Origin: Pseudomonas vanderleydeniana
Lineage (GTDB): Bacteria > Pseudomonadota > Gammaproteobacteria > Pseudomonadales > Pseudomonadaceae
Length of the DNA stretch: 64,000 nucleotides
NCBI RefSeq assembly: GCF_014268755.2
Contig: NZ_CP077093.1
Coordinates: 3,646,001-3,710,000 of the forward strand
Direction: 5' to 3'
The notes under the pieces are model-generated. The model made no database searches. It saw only the letters and a list, made by a program, of their open reading frames with translations, and had not been told where the DNA came from. Positions 35,700 to 44,571 of this stretch are shown piece by piece. Each line of letters begins with the position of its first letter. Positions within the stretch are counted from its first letter, which is position 1. The translations under genes and the position numbers were made by a program.

Positions 35700-36926
35700 T
35701 CAGGACAACCGCAGCTTCGCTTCGCCGGTCTGCTCCAGCTCGCGCTCCATCTCCAGTGCCCGCGGTACGGCCAGCCAGTAGGCCAGGCCCATGCCGAGCA
35801 GGCCGCCGAGCAGCTTGCCGACGATCAGGCAGGGGATGATGGTTGGCTGGAAGTTCGCCGAATAGGCCAGGTGATCACCAAAGGTGAAGGCGGCACAGAC
35901 CGCGAAGGCGATCACCAGCACCTTGTCCTTGGGCGGCATCGACGACACCAGGCGGAACATCGCCAGGATATTCGCCGAAGCGGCGAGCATACCGGCTGCA
36001 CCGTTGGCCGACAGGCCCACCCGCGAGGCGAACTTCTCGATCGGCCGCGACAGGTAGCGCTTGATCAGGTACACCATCGGGAACGCCCCACAGAGCATGA
36101 TCCCGACATAACCGGCAATCTCCAGCGCGCGGAACTGATCCTCCTTGTCGGCGATGATCGGCGCGAAGCCCCAGGCACCGAACACATGGGTGAAGGCGCC
36201 GGTGAAATACTCGACGATCGAAGCCACCAGGATCAGCGTCACCGCACCGTACATCAGCTGACCGGTGCGCAGGAACAACGCCACCATCAGTCCGGGCAGG
36301 TAACGCAGCGCCGCCGCCAGGGCCGCGCAGAACAGGATCAGTGGCATCAGGTTGCGCACCAGTCCGGCCACCGTGTAGTGCAATACCTGCGTGGCCGCGC
36401 CGGCGGTGGCGATATCGGGACGTACGCCCAGGCCCAGGCCGTCGATCAGCAGGGCGATGAACATGATGCTCACCGGAATGCTCAGCAGCCCGGCCATGAT
36501 GCCCAGGGCCATGTACTTGTGGTCGGACTTGTCGAGCATCGCCAGTCCCACCGGGATCACGAAGATGATCGTCGAGCCGGACTGGAAGCCGGTGATCAAC
36601 CCGAGAATCCAGCCTTCGGGACTGGCCGACAGGGCCTGGGCCAGTTGATAGCCACCCAGGTCGCTGGCGATGAAGATCGGTCCGGCGATGCCGGCGTCGG
36701 CGCCCATGGCCAGGAACAGCGGGCTGATCACCTGGCGGATGAAGGTAGAGATGAACGGGATGGAGGCCATGATGCCAGCCACCGGTATGAAAATCGGCCC
36801 GATGCTGTGGATCCCGGCATTGAACTCGCCGGCAAGCTCCGATTCGGAGCGGAAGATCGCAGCCAGCGCGCCAATGACGGCGCAGACCATGATGACGTAG
36901 ATAACGTAGGTTCCGATGTTTTCCAT
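35700..36926 (-). CDS. eutH: EutH-like ethanolamine/amine permease
   Basis: 408 residues with about ten to eleven hydrophobic segments. The N-terminus (MENIGTYVIYVIMVCAVIGALAAIF), FNAGIHSIGPIFIPVAGIMA and FGDHLAYSANFQPTIIPCLIVGKLLGG are typical of EutH, the ethanolamine transporter. No eutBC ammonia-lyase or microcompartment gene is nearby. The next gene upstream is an SDR dehydrogenase and downstream a LuxR regulator, so the permease may supply an amino alcohol to that dehydrogenase (inference). The symbol marks the family. Confidence 0.88.
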   Translation of the reverse strand: MENIGTYVIYVIMVCAVIGALAAIFRSESELAGEFNAGIHSIGPIFIPVAGIMASIPFISTFIRQVISPLFLAMGADAGIAGPIFIASDLGGYQLAQALSASPEGWILGLITGFQSGSTIIFVIPVGLAMLDKSDHKYMALGIMAGLLSIPVSIMFIALLIDGLGLGVRPDIATAGAATQVLHYTVAGLVRNLMPLILFCAALAAALRYLPGLMVALFLRTGQLMYGAVTLILVASIVEYFTGAFTHVFGAWGFAPIIADKEDQFRALEIAGYVGIMLCGAFPMVYLIKRYLSRPIEKFASRVGLSANGAAGMLAASANILAMFRLVSSMPPKDKVLVIAFAVCAAFTFGDHLAYSANFQPTIIPCLIVGKLLGGLLGMGLAYWLAVPRALEMERELEQTGEAKLRLS

Positions 36927-37021
36927 GACTGCCTCGGCTATTGGAGGTTGTTGTTGGGCAGTGAATAAGGGGCAAGGCGCGGTTCGGGCTTGAGTCTGGT
37001 TATTGGCGCCCGAAACCGTTG

Positions 37022-37786
37022 CTACAAGGCGGTGTAGCCGTTGTCGACGAACAGGTGCGTGCCGTTGACGAAACTCGACTCGTCACTGGCCAGGAACAGC
37101 GCGGCCTGCGCCACTTCCTTCGGCTCGCACAGGCGACCCTGCATGGCGCGGATGTCACTTTCACCGACGGCGACGCCGAAACCACCGAGCAACTCGATCT
37201 CGCGCTGGCCGTGGGCCGTGGCAATGAAGCCCGGGCAGACGGCGTTGCTGCGAATGTTGCGGTCGCGGTACTCCACCGCCAATGCGCGGGCGAACATGTG
37301 GCAGGCACCCTTGGTCGTGCAATACAGCACTTCCATCGGCGTGCCGGCGACTGCCGAGATCGACGAGGTGCAGACGATGCTGCCGCCACCGGCCTCGAGC
37401 ATGCCCGGCAGTACCGCCTGGGTGACCAGGAACATGCCCTTGACGTTGATGCTCATCAGCCGGTCCCACTGCGCCTCGGTGGTCTCCAGGAAAGGCCCTG
37501 CGGCGATGGTACCGGCATGATTCATCAGCACGGTGATCGGCCCGAAGTGCGCCTGGCCTTCGGCTACTGCACGCTTGACCTGCTCGGCGTTCGACACGTC
37601 GGCGGCGACGAAGCAGGCTTGCCCGCCATGTTCATTGATCTGGCCGGCGACCCGCTCGCCGTCGCTGGAGGGCAGGTCCAGGATGATCACCTTCGCGCCT
37701 TCGGCAGCGAACAACTCGCTCGCGGCCAACCCGCAACCGCCAGCGCCACCGGTGATCAATGCCACCTTGCCGTTCAATCGACCCAT
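37022..37786 (-). CDS. short-chain dehydrogenase/reductase
   Basis: 254 residues from ATG 37786, the usual SDR size; the longer in-frame start at 37861 is not supported. Cofactor motif TGGAGGCG (residues ~12-19), NHAG near 87, and the catalytic Ser-Tyr-Lys set (CTSSISAVAG; YCTTKGA) are intact. The C-terminal INGTH-like FVNGTHLFVDNGY is typical. It oxidises an alcohol or reduces a ketone with NAD(P). Placed upstream of the EutH-like gene with 95 bases between them, it may oxidise the imported amino alcohol; substrate is not readable. Confidence 0.88.
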   Translation of the reverse strand: MGRLNGKVALITGGAGGCGLAASELFAAEGAKVIILDLPSSDGERVAGQINEHGGQACFVAADVSNAEQVKRAVAEGQAHFGPITVLMNHAGTIAAGPFLETTEAQWDRLMSINVKGMFLVTQAVLPGMLEAGGGSIVCTSSISAVAGTPMEVLYCTTKGACHMFARALAVEYRDRNIRSNAVCPGFIATAHGQREIELLGGFGVAVGESDIRAMQGRLCEPKEVAQAALFLASDESSFVNGTHLFVDNGYTAL

Positions 37787-38036
37787 GGGGAAGTACTCCT
37801 GTGTCTGGATGGGATTCGAACGCCAAGCTAGGGGGTGAGGGACAGTGCGTCCATATACCACTGGATATACACCCGGGCACCGATAGCACGGGCGGGCTTT
37901 ATCAACTGAAATTTTGCCGGGGTTCGTACGTCACGTTTATATCGCTTCCTGGCGTTGGGCGGCATAATGCCATTGCCTTGGGCCCACGGATGCGGGCCCT
38001 GTTTACCATCTTCAGCTTGATCCGAGGTTCGCAAGT
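37787..38036. promoter_or_regulatory. divergent gap, SDR / GGDEF-EAL genes
   Basis: 250 bases with no supported gene. It must hold the promoter of the SDR-eutH-luxR set (minus) and of the GGDEF-EAL gene (plus). An AT-rich core, CCATATACCA-CTGGATATAC at 37851-37870, is loosely symmetric and could be a regulator site, but the arms do not pair perfectly. No clear -35/-10 pair was found. Confidence 0.35.
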
Positions 38037-40571
38037 ATGCAGTTCATTGACGATTCAGATGCCATGTACCGCCTGCTCATCCAGAGCGTGGTGGACTATG
38101 CCATCTACATGCTCACTCCGGAGGGCATCGTCGCGAACTGGAATCCTGGCGCGCAGCGCGCCAAGGGCTATACCGCCGAGGAAATCGTCGGCCAGCACTT
38201 CTCGGTGTTCTACAGCCAGCAAGAGCGTGATCGCGACCAGCCGTCACAGAACCTGGAGACTGCCCGCCGGACCGGCCGCTTCGAGGACGAAGGCTGGCGA
38301 CTGAAGAAAGACGGCAGTGCCTTCTGGGCCCATGTCGTCATCGATGCGGTTCGTGATGCCGACGGCAAGCTGCTGGGTTTCGCCAAGATCACCCGCGACT
38401 GCACCGAACAACAGAAACTGATGCTGGCCCAGCAGGAGCAGGAGCGTCGCTTCAGGTTCCTGGTGCAGGGCGTCAGCGACTATGCGATCTACATGCTCGA
38501 CCTCGGTGGGCATGTGGTCAACTGGAACGCCGGGGCCGAGCGCGCCAAGGGCTACAAGGAAGAGGAAATCGTCGGCCAGCACTTCTCGGTGTTCTACACC
38601 CCCGAAGACCAGGCGGCCGGACTGCCGGCGCAGGGGTTGGAGCAGGCTCGAAGCCAAGGGCGGTTCCATGCCGAAGGCATTCGCCAGCGCAAGGATGGCT
38701 CGACCTTCTGGACCAGCGTGGTGATCGACGCGATTCATGACGATGACGGCCAGATGATCGGCTTCGCCAAGATCACCAAGGACATCACCGAGAAGCGCGA
38801 GAACGAGCTGCAACTGATGGAGGCCAAGGTCCTGGCCGAGCAGTACAGCGTCGAAATGGCGTCGCTGTCGCGTTTTCTCGACTCGGTCATCTCCAACATT
38901 CCCGCAAGCGTCATCGTCAAGGACGTGCGCAGCAACAAGATCCTGCTGGCCAACCACCAGGCGGAAACGCTGTTCGTACCGAACGGCGGCAGCATGGTCG
39001 GCAAGCTCCTCTGCGATTGCCTGCCGGCGGAGTCGGCCGCCTACATCGAGCAGCAGATGAACCAGGACCTGCGCCTCGGCCAGGTCCGGACCGTCGAGAC
39101 CCTGGTCCACACCAACCGCGGCCACAAGACCCTCAGAAGCCGCACGGTGCTCAACCAGGATCCGGGCAACGCTTCCGAGTACGTACTGTTCGTCGCTGAA
39201 GACGTCACCGTGGAGCTGGCCGCGAACGCCAAGATCCACCACATGGCGCACCACGATGCCCTGACCGGGCTGCCCAACCGGGTACTGTTCCATGAGCGGC
39301 TGAAGAACGCACTGGGCGACGCCGAGGGCTCGGGCAAGATCACCGCGACCCTGTGCCTGGACCTGGACGATTTCAAGAACATCAACGACGCCCTGGGCCA
39401 CGGTTTTGGTGACAAGCTGCTGCGCGTGCTCAGTGCCCGCCTGCGCGCCGAGCTGCGCGAACACGACACCCTGGCCCGTCTGGGCGGCGATGAATTCGCG
39501 GTGATCCTGCCGGAGCTGGAGACCGCGGAAGCTGCCGAGCTGACGGCGCAGCGGCTGATCCAGGCCATTCGCCCGGCCTTCCTGATCGAAGGCCATAGCT
39601 GCTCGGTCGGCGTGAGCATCGGCATCGCCCTGTCTCCGGAAGACCACAACAACCCCGAACAACTGATGGGCTATGCCGACATGGCCCTCTATGAAGCCAA
39701 GCGCAACGGCCGCAACCGCTTCGAGCGCTTCAAGTTCCAGCTGGACGAAGCGGCCCGCTATCGCCGGACCATGGAAACCGACCTGCGTACGGCACTGCAC
39801 TTTGGTCATCTGCAGTTGCACTACCAACCGATCGTGACCCAGTGTGGCGAGGAGATCTCCGGCTACGAGGCATTGCTGCGCTGGCGGCATCCGACCAAGG
39901 GTACGATCATGCCCAGCGACTTCATCCCCATGGCTGAAGAAACCGGGCTGATCCACGAAGTCGGCAATCGGGCATTGAACCTGGCTTGCCAGGAGGCGGC
40001 CAGCTGGGGGACCGAGCAAACCGTCTCGGTGAACCTGTCGCCGATCCAGTTCAAGAATCCCGGCCTGGTCGATTCGGTCGCGCTGGCATTGGCCGACGCG
40101 GGCCTGTCGCCTTCGCGCCTGGAACTGGAGATCACCGAGTCGGTGCTGCTGGACAACAGCGACGAGAACGTCAACATGCTCAGGGCTCTCAAGGCGCTGG
40201 GCGTGGCCATTTCCCTCGATGACTTCGGTACCGGCTACTCATCGCTCGGCTATCTGCGCTCGTTCCCGTTCGACCGGATCAAGATCGACATGTCGTTCGT
40301 GCGCGAAATGGCCCATAGCAAGGAGGCACTGGCGATCATCCGGGCCATCACCGGCATGAGCAACAGCCTGATGATCAAGACCACGGCCGAAGGGGTGGAG
40401 ACTGTCGAGCAGATGGAGCAACTGATCTCGGAAGGCTGCTCGCACTTCCAGGGTTACTTCTTCGGCCGGCCGATGCCGGCGGACAAGCGGCTGCAGCAGG
40501 ATGACCCGGTACCGGCGCTCGCCCGACCCTCGCCGCCCAAGGGCCTGCCCGGCCCTCAGCCCGAGGACTGA
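38037..40571 (+). CDS. PAS-PAS-PAS-GGDEF-EAL cyclic-di-GMP protein
   Basis: 844 residues, no membrane segment. Two near-duplicate PAS domains occupy ~12-130 and ~140-255: both share DYAIYM, the -AKGY- segment, EEIVGQHFSVFY and GFAKIT. A third PAS-like domain spans ~285-400. The GGDEF domain has an intact GGDEF (483-487) with an RxxD inhibitory site (REHD, 474-477) five residues before it. The EAL domain starts around 590 with EALLRW (611) and later ITESVLL, SLDDFGTGYSSL and KTTAEGVET, all intact. Both synthesis and hydrolysis of cyclic di-GMP are therefore possible. The PAS domains may bind haem or flavin or another signal. It is monocistronic. Confidence 0.93.
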   Translation: MQFIDDSDAMYRLLIQSVVDYAIYMLTPEGIVANWNPGAQRAKGYTAEEIVGQHFSVFYSQQERDRDQPSQNLETARRTGRFEDEGWRLKKDGSAFWAHVVIDAVRDADGKLLGFAKITRDCTEQQKLMLAQQEQERRFRFLVQGVSDYAIYMLDLGGHVVNWNAGAERAKGYKEEEIVGQHFSVFYTPEDQAAGLPAQGLEQARSQGRFHAEGIRQRKDGSTFWTSVVIDAIHDDDGQMIGFAKITKDITEKRENELQLMEAKVLAEQYSVEMASLSRFLDSVISNIPASVIVKDVRSNKILLANHQAETLFVPNGGSMVGKLLCDCLPAESAAYIEQQMNQDLRLGQVRTVETLVHTNRGHKTLRSRTVLNQDPGNASEYVLFVAEDVTVELAANAKIHHMAHHDALTGLPNRVLFHERLKNALGDAEGSGKITATLCLDLDDFKNINDALGHGFGDKLLRVLSARLRAELREHDTLARLGGDEFAVILPELETAEAAELTAQRLIQAIRPAFLIEGHSCSVGVSIGIALSPEDHNNPEQLMGYADMALYEAKRNGRNRFERFKFQLDEAARYRRTMETDLRTALHFGHLQLHYQPIVTQCGEEISGYEALLRWRHPTKGTIMPSDFIPMAEETGLIHEVGNRALNLACQEAASWGTEQTVSVNLSPIQFKNPGLVDSVALALADAGLSPSRLELEITESVLLDNSDENVNMLRALKALGVAISLDDFGTGYSSLGYLRSFPFDRIKIDMSFVREMAHSKEALAIIRAITGMSNSLMIKTTAEGVETVEQMEQLISEGCSHFQGYFFGRPMPADKRLQQDDPVPALARPSPPKGLPGPQPED

Positions 40572-40580
40572 AGCATCCCT

Positions 40581-40678
40581 TGTAGGAGCATGGCTCGCCC
40601 GCGAACCGCCGTAGGCGACCATTCAACAACATCACCGCAGCCTGGCGCACCGTTATCGCCAGCAAGCCGGCTCCTACA
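40581..40678. repeat. REP pair (BIME)
   Basis: Two inverted REP units: 40581-40610 (TGTAGGAGCATGGCTCGCCC core, forward) and 40653-40678 (CCAGCAAGCCGGCTCCTACA core, reverse). They lie just after the stop of the GGDEF-EAL gene, between convergent genes. Confidence 0.75.
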
Positions 40679-40684
40679 AAAAAG

Positions 40685-40716
40685 CAAAAAAAACCACTGC
40701 CTACGAGAGACAGTGG
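40685..40716 (-). terminator. intrinsic terminator of the aldehyde dehydrogenase operon
   Basis: Minus strand: CCACTG, 11-base loop, CAGTGG, then eight T residues and a further T-rich stretch. This is a textbook Rho-independent terminator, about 45 bases after the aldehyde dehydrogenase stop. Confidence 0.8.
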
Positions 40717-40760
40717 CTAAAGGAGGCGAGCCGCAACGAGGTTACGGTTCACCCGATGAC

Positions 40761-42251
40761 TCAGTTGGCGTTGATCCAGATGGTCTTCAGCTCGGTGTAC
40801 TGGTCGTGAGCCCACTGCGACTTGTCACGCCCGCCAAAGCCGGACTCCTTGTAGCCACCGAACGGCGTCGAGGCATCGCCTTCGCCGAAGCAGTTGATCG
40901 TCACCACGCCGGCGCGGATCTCCCGTGACAGGCGCAACGCGTTGCGCAGGCTGCCGGTATAGGCCGAGGCTGCCAGGCCATAGACGGTGTCGTTGGCGAT
41001 TTCGATGGCTTCGTCGAGGGTTTCGAAGGTGGTCACGCTCAGCACCGGACCGAAGATCTCCTCGGTGAACAGGCGATTGTCACGCGGCACACCGTCGACG
41101 ATGGTTGCCTGCACGAACACGCCGGCCTCGGTCTGGCCACCCAGCGCCACCTTGAGGTTCTGCTCGGCAGCGTGCTCCAGGTAGGAACGGACCTTGTCGA
41201 AGTGCGTCTTGCTGACCATCGCGCCCAGGCGGTTGTCCGGGTCCAGCGGGTCACCGAGCTTCCAGTCGCCCAGGTGCTTGCCGATCAGTTGCAACAGTTC
41301 ATCCTTCACGTCCTTGTGCACGATCAGGCGCGAGGACGCCGAGCAGTTCTCACCCATGTTCCAGAACGCGCCAGCGGTCACGTACTGGGCCACCTGGTCA
41401 AGGTCCTCACAGTCGTTCATCACCACGGCAGGGTTCTTGCCACCCAGTTCCAGCACGACACGCTTGAGGTTGGACTCGGCGGCATACTTGAGGAACAGCC
41501 GGCCGGTGGCGGTGGAGCCCGTGAAGCTGACCATGGAAATGTCCATGTGTCGGCCAATCGGTTCTCCGGCTTCGCGGCCACCGCCGGGCACGATGTTGAA
41601 CACACCCGGTGGAATCCCGGCCTCGTGAGCCAGCTCGACCACCCGCAAGGCGCTCAAGGTGGTTTCCATGGCCGGCTTGACCACGATCGAGCAGCCGGCG
41701 GCCAGCGACGGGGCGATCTTCCAGGCCAGCATCAGCAGCGGGAAGTTCCAGGGCAGTACCAGGCCAACCACGCCGATCGCCTCGCGCACCACCATGGTCA
41801 CGGCGGCGTTGCCGGTAGGCGCGGTGCTGTCGTAGATCTTGTCGATCAGTTCGGCATGCCAGCGCAGGGTGTGAATGGTCTCCGGCACGTCGACATTCTG
41901 GCATTCGCTGACCGGTTTGCCACTGTCCAGGCTTTCCAGCACCGCCAGCTCATGGGCATGGTCTTCCAGCAGTTGGGCGAACCTGAGCAGCACGTGCTTG
42001 CGCTCGCCGGGCTGTAGCCTGGCCCAGCGGCCGTCCTCGAAGGCGCGCTTGGCGGCCGCCACGGCCAGGTCGACGTCCTGCACGTCGCAGGCGGCGACCT
42101 CGGCCAGTGGCTGGCCGGTGGCCGGGTTGCTGGTGACGAAGGTTCGACCCGAGACCGCGTTACGGAATTGACCGTCGATGAAGGCCTGGGTCCGCGGGTG
42201 CAGCTCGGCGGCGATGGCCGCGTATTGCGCCTTGCTCAGTACTTCAGCCAT
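40761..42251 (-). CDS. NAD(P)-dependent aldehyde dehydrogenase (PuuC-like)
   Basis: 496 residues from ATG 42251, which has GGAGG seven bases upstream; a GTG nine bases further is less likely. Family motifs are intact: VLPWNFPLLML, SFTGSTATGR, VVLELGGKN (catalytic Glu), GENCSASSR (catalytic Cys ~302) and EEIFGPVLSV. It most resembles the PuuC/gamma-aminobutyraldehyde branch. It is the last gene of a minus-strand operon after a DapA-family gene, an FAD amine oxidase and ProX, so it probably oxidises an amino aldehyde or semialdehyde released by those enzymes (inference). Confidence 0.9.
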   Translation of the reverse strand: MAEVLSKAQYAAIAAELHPRTQAFIDGQFRNAVSGRTFVTSNPATGQPLAEVAACDVQDVDLAVAAAKRAFEDGRWARLQPGERKHVLLRFAQLLEDHAHELAVLESLDSGKPVSECQNVDVPETIHTLRWHAELIDKIYDSTAPTGNAAVTMVVREAIGVVGLVLPWNFPLLMLAWKIAPSLAAGCSIVVKPAMETTLSALRVVELAHEAGIPPGVFNIVPGGGREAGEPIGRHMDISMVSFTGSTATGRLFLKYAAESNLKRVVLELGGKNPAVVMNDCEDLDQVAQYVTAGAFWNMGENCSASSRLIVHKDVKDELLQLIGKHLGDWKLGDPLDPDNRLGAMVSKTHFDKVRSYLEHAAEQNLKVALGGQTEAGVFVQATIVDGVPRDNRLFTEEIFGPVLSVTTFETLDEAIEIANDTVYGLAASAYTGSLRNALRLSREIRAGVVTINCFGEGDASTPFGGYKESGFGGRDKSQWAHDQYTELKTIWINAN

Positions 42252-42252
42252 G

Positions 42253-43155
42253 TCAGGCACCTCCAGTGATGTGGGCGATGTTGCGCTTGAGGTCGCCGAT
42301 CACGACTTTCAGCGCCTGCTTCTGTTCGGCATCCAGCTCGGTCAGCGGCTTGCGCACGCTGCCGGTCTTCAGCCCGACGACTTCGCAACCGTACTTGATC
42401 GACTGGACGAACTTGCCGCCTTCGAGGAAGTCCATCAGCGGCATCATCGCCGCCATGATGCGACGGCCCTTGTCGAAGTCCTTCTCCAGCACACAGGCCT
42501 CGTACAGTGCCACATGCTCGCGCGGGATCAGGTTGGAACCGGCGCAGACCCAGCTGCGCGCGCCCCAGGCGAAGAATTCCAGGGCCTGATCGTCCCAACC
42601 ACAGGACAGGCCGATGTGCGGACGCTTGATCGCCAGGCGGTGCAGCTGGTTCATGTCGCCGGAACTCTCCTTGATGGCGACGATGTTCTTCACGTCGGCC
42701 ACGGCATCGAAGAACGCCTCGCCCATGCTCACGCTCATGCGGCCAGGATAGTTGTAGAGCATGATCGGCAAGTCGGCGACGGCGTCGACCGCCTTCACGT
42801 GCAGGGCAATCTCCTCTTGTGTCGGCAACACATAGGGCGGGGTGCCGACCAGCAGCGCATCGGCGCCGATCTCCCGGGCGTGGCTGGCATAGGCCACCGC
42901 GTCCTCGGTACGAAAGCCACCGGTGCCGATGATCAGCGGCAGGCGGCCATTGAGCACCTGGCGAGCCTGCTCGGCCAGTTCAAAACGCTCCTGGGCGGAC
43001 TGGGCGTAGTATTCGCCGGTGGTGCCCCCCACGATCACCCCATGGATCTTCGACTCGACCAGGAACTCGAGCACATCGCTGAAAGCCGCCTTGTCGATCG
43101 AACCGTCCGCGGCCAGAGGCGTGATGGCCGGGGTGTAGATGCCTTCGAATTTCAC
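42253..43155 (-). CDS. DapA-family lyase/deaminase
   Basis: 300 residues. The GTG at 43155 is chosen because GGAG lies nine bases before it and the protein then starts KFEGIYTPAITPL, as the family does. The Schiff-base lysine lies in IVAIKESSGD (~162), the tyrosine in LYNYPGR (~133) and the substrate loop is GGTTGE. It is a class I aldolase-type enzyme, but the family covers lysine synthesis, sialate and sugar-acid aldolases and hydroxyproline-pathway deaminases. With an amine oxidase and an aldehyde dehydrogenase next door, a pyrroline/hydroxyproline-type deaminase or a keto-acid aldolase in amine catabolism fits best (inference). It is not the housekeeping dapA from context. Confidence 0.85.
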   Translation of the reverse strand: MKFEGIYTPAITPLAADGSIDKAAFSDVLEFLVESKIHGVIVGGTTGEYYAQSAQERFELAEQARQVLNGRLPLIIGTGGFRTEDAVAYASHAREIGADALLVGTPPYVLPTQEEIALHVKAVDAVADLPIMLYNYPGRMSVSMGEAFFDAVADVKNIVAIKESSGDMNQLHRLAIKRPHIGLSCGWDDQALEFFAWGARSWVCAGSNLIPREHVALYEACVLEKDFDKGRRIMAAMMPLMDFLEGGKFVQSIKYGCEVVGLKTGSVRKPLTELDAEQKQALKVVIGDLKRNIAHITGGA

Positions 43156-43239
43156 GATCAGGTTCTCCAGTGGTTGCAAAGTGTCAGGCCAGGCCCAGGG
43201 CTGGCCGGTGTGTGAGTGTTCCTGGCAGGGCAAGGTGGT

Positions 43240-44559
43240 TCAGCATTCACGGCCGGCACGGTATTGCCCCAGCGCCAGGTTGAAATTGACGCCCAGCGAC
43301 AGCAGTGGCTCCGGCGGGTTGGCACAGGGACCGGCGGACTTGAGCACGAAATCGATCAGGTCCGAGCGCTCGCCAGCCAGCCAGTCGGCGAGCAATTTGC
43401 CGGTGGCCGTACCACGGGTAACACCGAGCCCGTTACAGCATAGTGAACCGTAGACGTTCGGCCGCAGCTCGCCGAAGAAACCCTCGTGATTGCGCGACAG
43501 GGCGAGGGCACCGCCCCAGGTGTACTCGAAGTTCATGCCCGTGAGCATCGGGAAGCGTCGTTCGAACGACTGCCGGTGCCGTGGGGCGAAGCGCTCCAGG
43601 TATTTGTCCTTGGCACGTCCATCGGGGTTGAAGCTGAAACTGTTGCGAATCAGCAGCCGATTGTCCGGGGTACGCCGCACCGTGGTCCCGAACGGGTCGG
43701 CCGGGATCACGCCCCAGAAAGGCTTGCCGCCCAGGCGCGCCTGTTCCTGCGCGGTCATCGGCCGGGTCAGGCTGGCATAGGTGAACACCGGCAGCATGCG
43801 CCCCTTGAGAAACCCGAAGCTCATGCCAAAGGCGTTGGTGGTCAGGATCAGCTTGTCGGCGGTGATCGAGCCATGGGCGTGTTTGAGCACGGTCTTGTCA
43901 CCGTATTCGACCGCGCTGATCGGCGTGTTCTCGTACAGCGTCACGTTGGCCGGCAGGCTGTCAGCCAGGCCCTTGACCAGGGCCGAGGGTTGGATCAGCG
44001 ACGTGCCCGGGGTGAACAGCGCCTTGCGGTAGAAAGACGTGCCGATGTGCTCGGGCAGTGCATCGGCATCGATCATCTCGTAGGGCTGGCCCAGCTTGTC
44101 GAGCCCGCGCCGGTAAGCCTCGAGTATGGCGATACCGCGTGGCTCGACTGCCGCCTGGTACTTGCCGCAGTGTTTCATCTGGCAGTCGATGTCGAAACGC
44201 TCGACCAGCTCCTTCAGGTAGGTCTGGCCGCTGAGGTTGAGCTTGAGCACCGTCTTGGCAATGTCGATATCGCCGATGTAATCGTCCGCACCGATGTCGT
44301 GCGGCAGGTCGATGGCGAACCCGGCATTGCGGCCCGAGGTACCAAATCCGACTTCCTGGCCCTCGACCAAAAGGATCTGCTCGGAAGGGAAGTGGGCCGC
44401 CAGTTGCCGGGCCGCCGCCAGGCCGGCGAAGCCGGCACCGACGATGACCCAGCGGGCGCTGGTGTGGCCCTGGTGGGCCGGCCTGATCGGCCGGCCCTTG
44501 CTCAGGTGATACCAGCCGCACGAACGATCGTCGGCCGGTAGCGAGGTGACTTTGCTCAT
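43240..44559 (-). CDS. FAD-dependent amine/amino-acid oxidoreductase
   Basis: 439 residues. An N-terminal Rossmann motif VIVGAGFAGLAAARQL (~39-54) binds FAD; GFGTSGRNAGFAI is typical of the DadA/OrdL/PuuB family, whose members oxidise secondary or N-methylated amines and D-amino acids. Near the C-terminus GSLCCNGLGVTRGTATGKLLADW is the family's FAD-contact segment. It lies 12 bases after the proX stop, so it is in the same operon as a quaternary-amine importer. It may demethylate or oxidise an imported betaine-derived amine (inference). Confidence 0.9.
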   Translation of the reverse strand: MSKVTSLPADDRSCGWYHLSKGRPIRPAHQGHTSARWVIVGAGFAGLAAARQLAAHFPSEQILLVEGQEVGFGTSGRNAGFAIDLPHDIGADDYIGDIDIAKTVLKLNLSGQTYLKELVERFDIDCQMKHCGKYQAAVEPRGIAILEAYRRGLDKLGQPYEMIDADALPEHIGTSFYRKALFTPGTSLIQPSALVKGLADSLPANVTLYENTPISAVEYGDKTVLKHAHGSITADKLILTTNAFGMSFGFLKGRMLPVFTYASLTRPMTAQEQARLGGKPFWGVIPADPFGTTVRRTPDNRLLIRNSFSFNPDGRAKDKYLERFAPRHRQSFERRFPMLTGMNFEYTWGGALALSRNHEGFFGELRPNVYGSLCCNGLGVTRGTATGKLLADWLAGERSDLIDFVLKSAGPCANPPEPLLSLGVNFNLALGQYRAGREC

Positions 44560-44571
44560 TTTTGCCTGTCC

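Noticed and set aside
37851..37870. Near-palindrome CCATATACCA-CTGGATATAC as a regulator site
   Set aside because: The two arms do not pair without a shift, so it is not a convincing inverted repeat; mentioned only within the gap entry.
38244..40019. Minus-strand open frame of 591 codons opposite the GGDEF-EAL gene
   Set aside because: GGDEF, EAL and PAS motifs are on the plus strand; the antisense frame has none.
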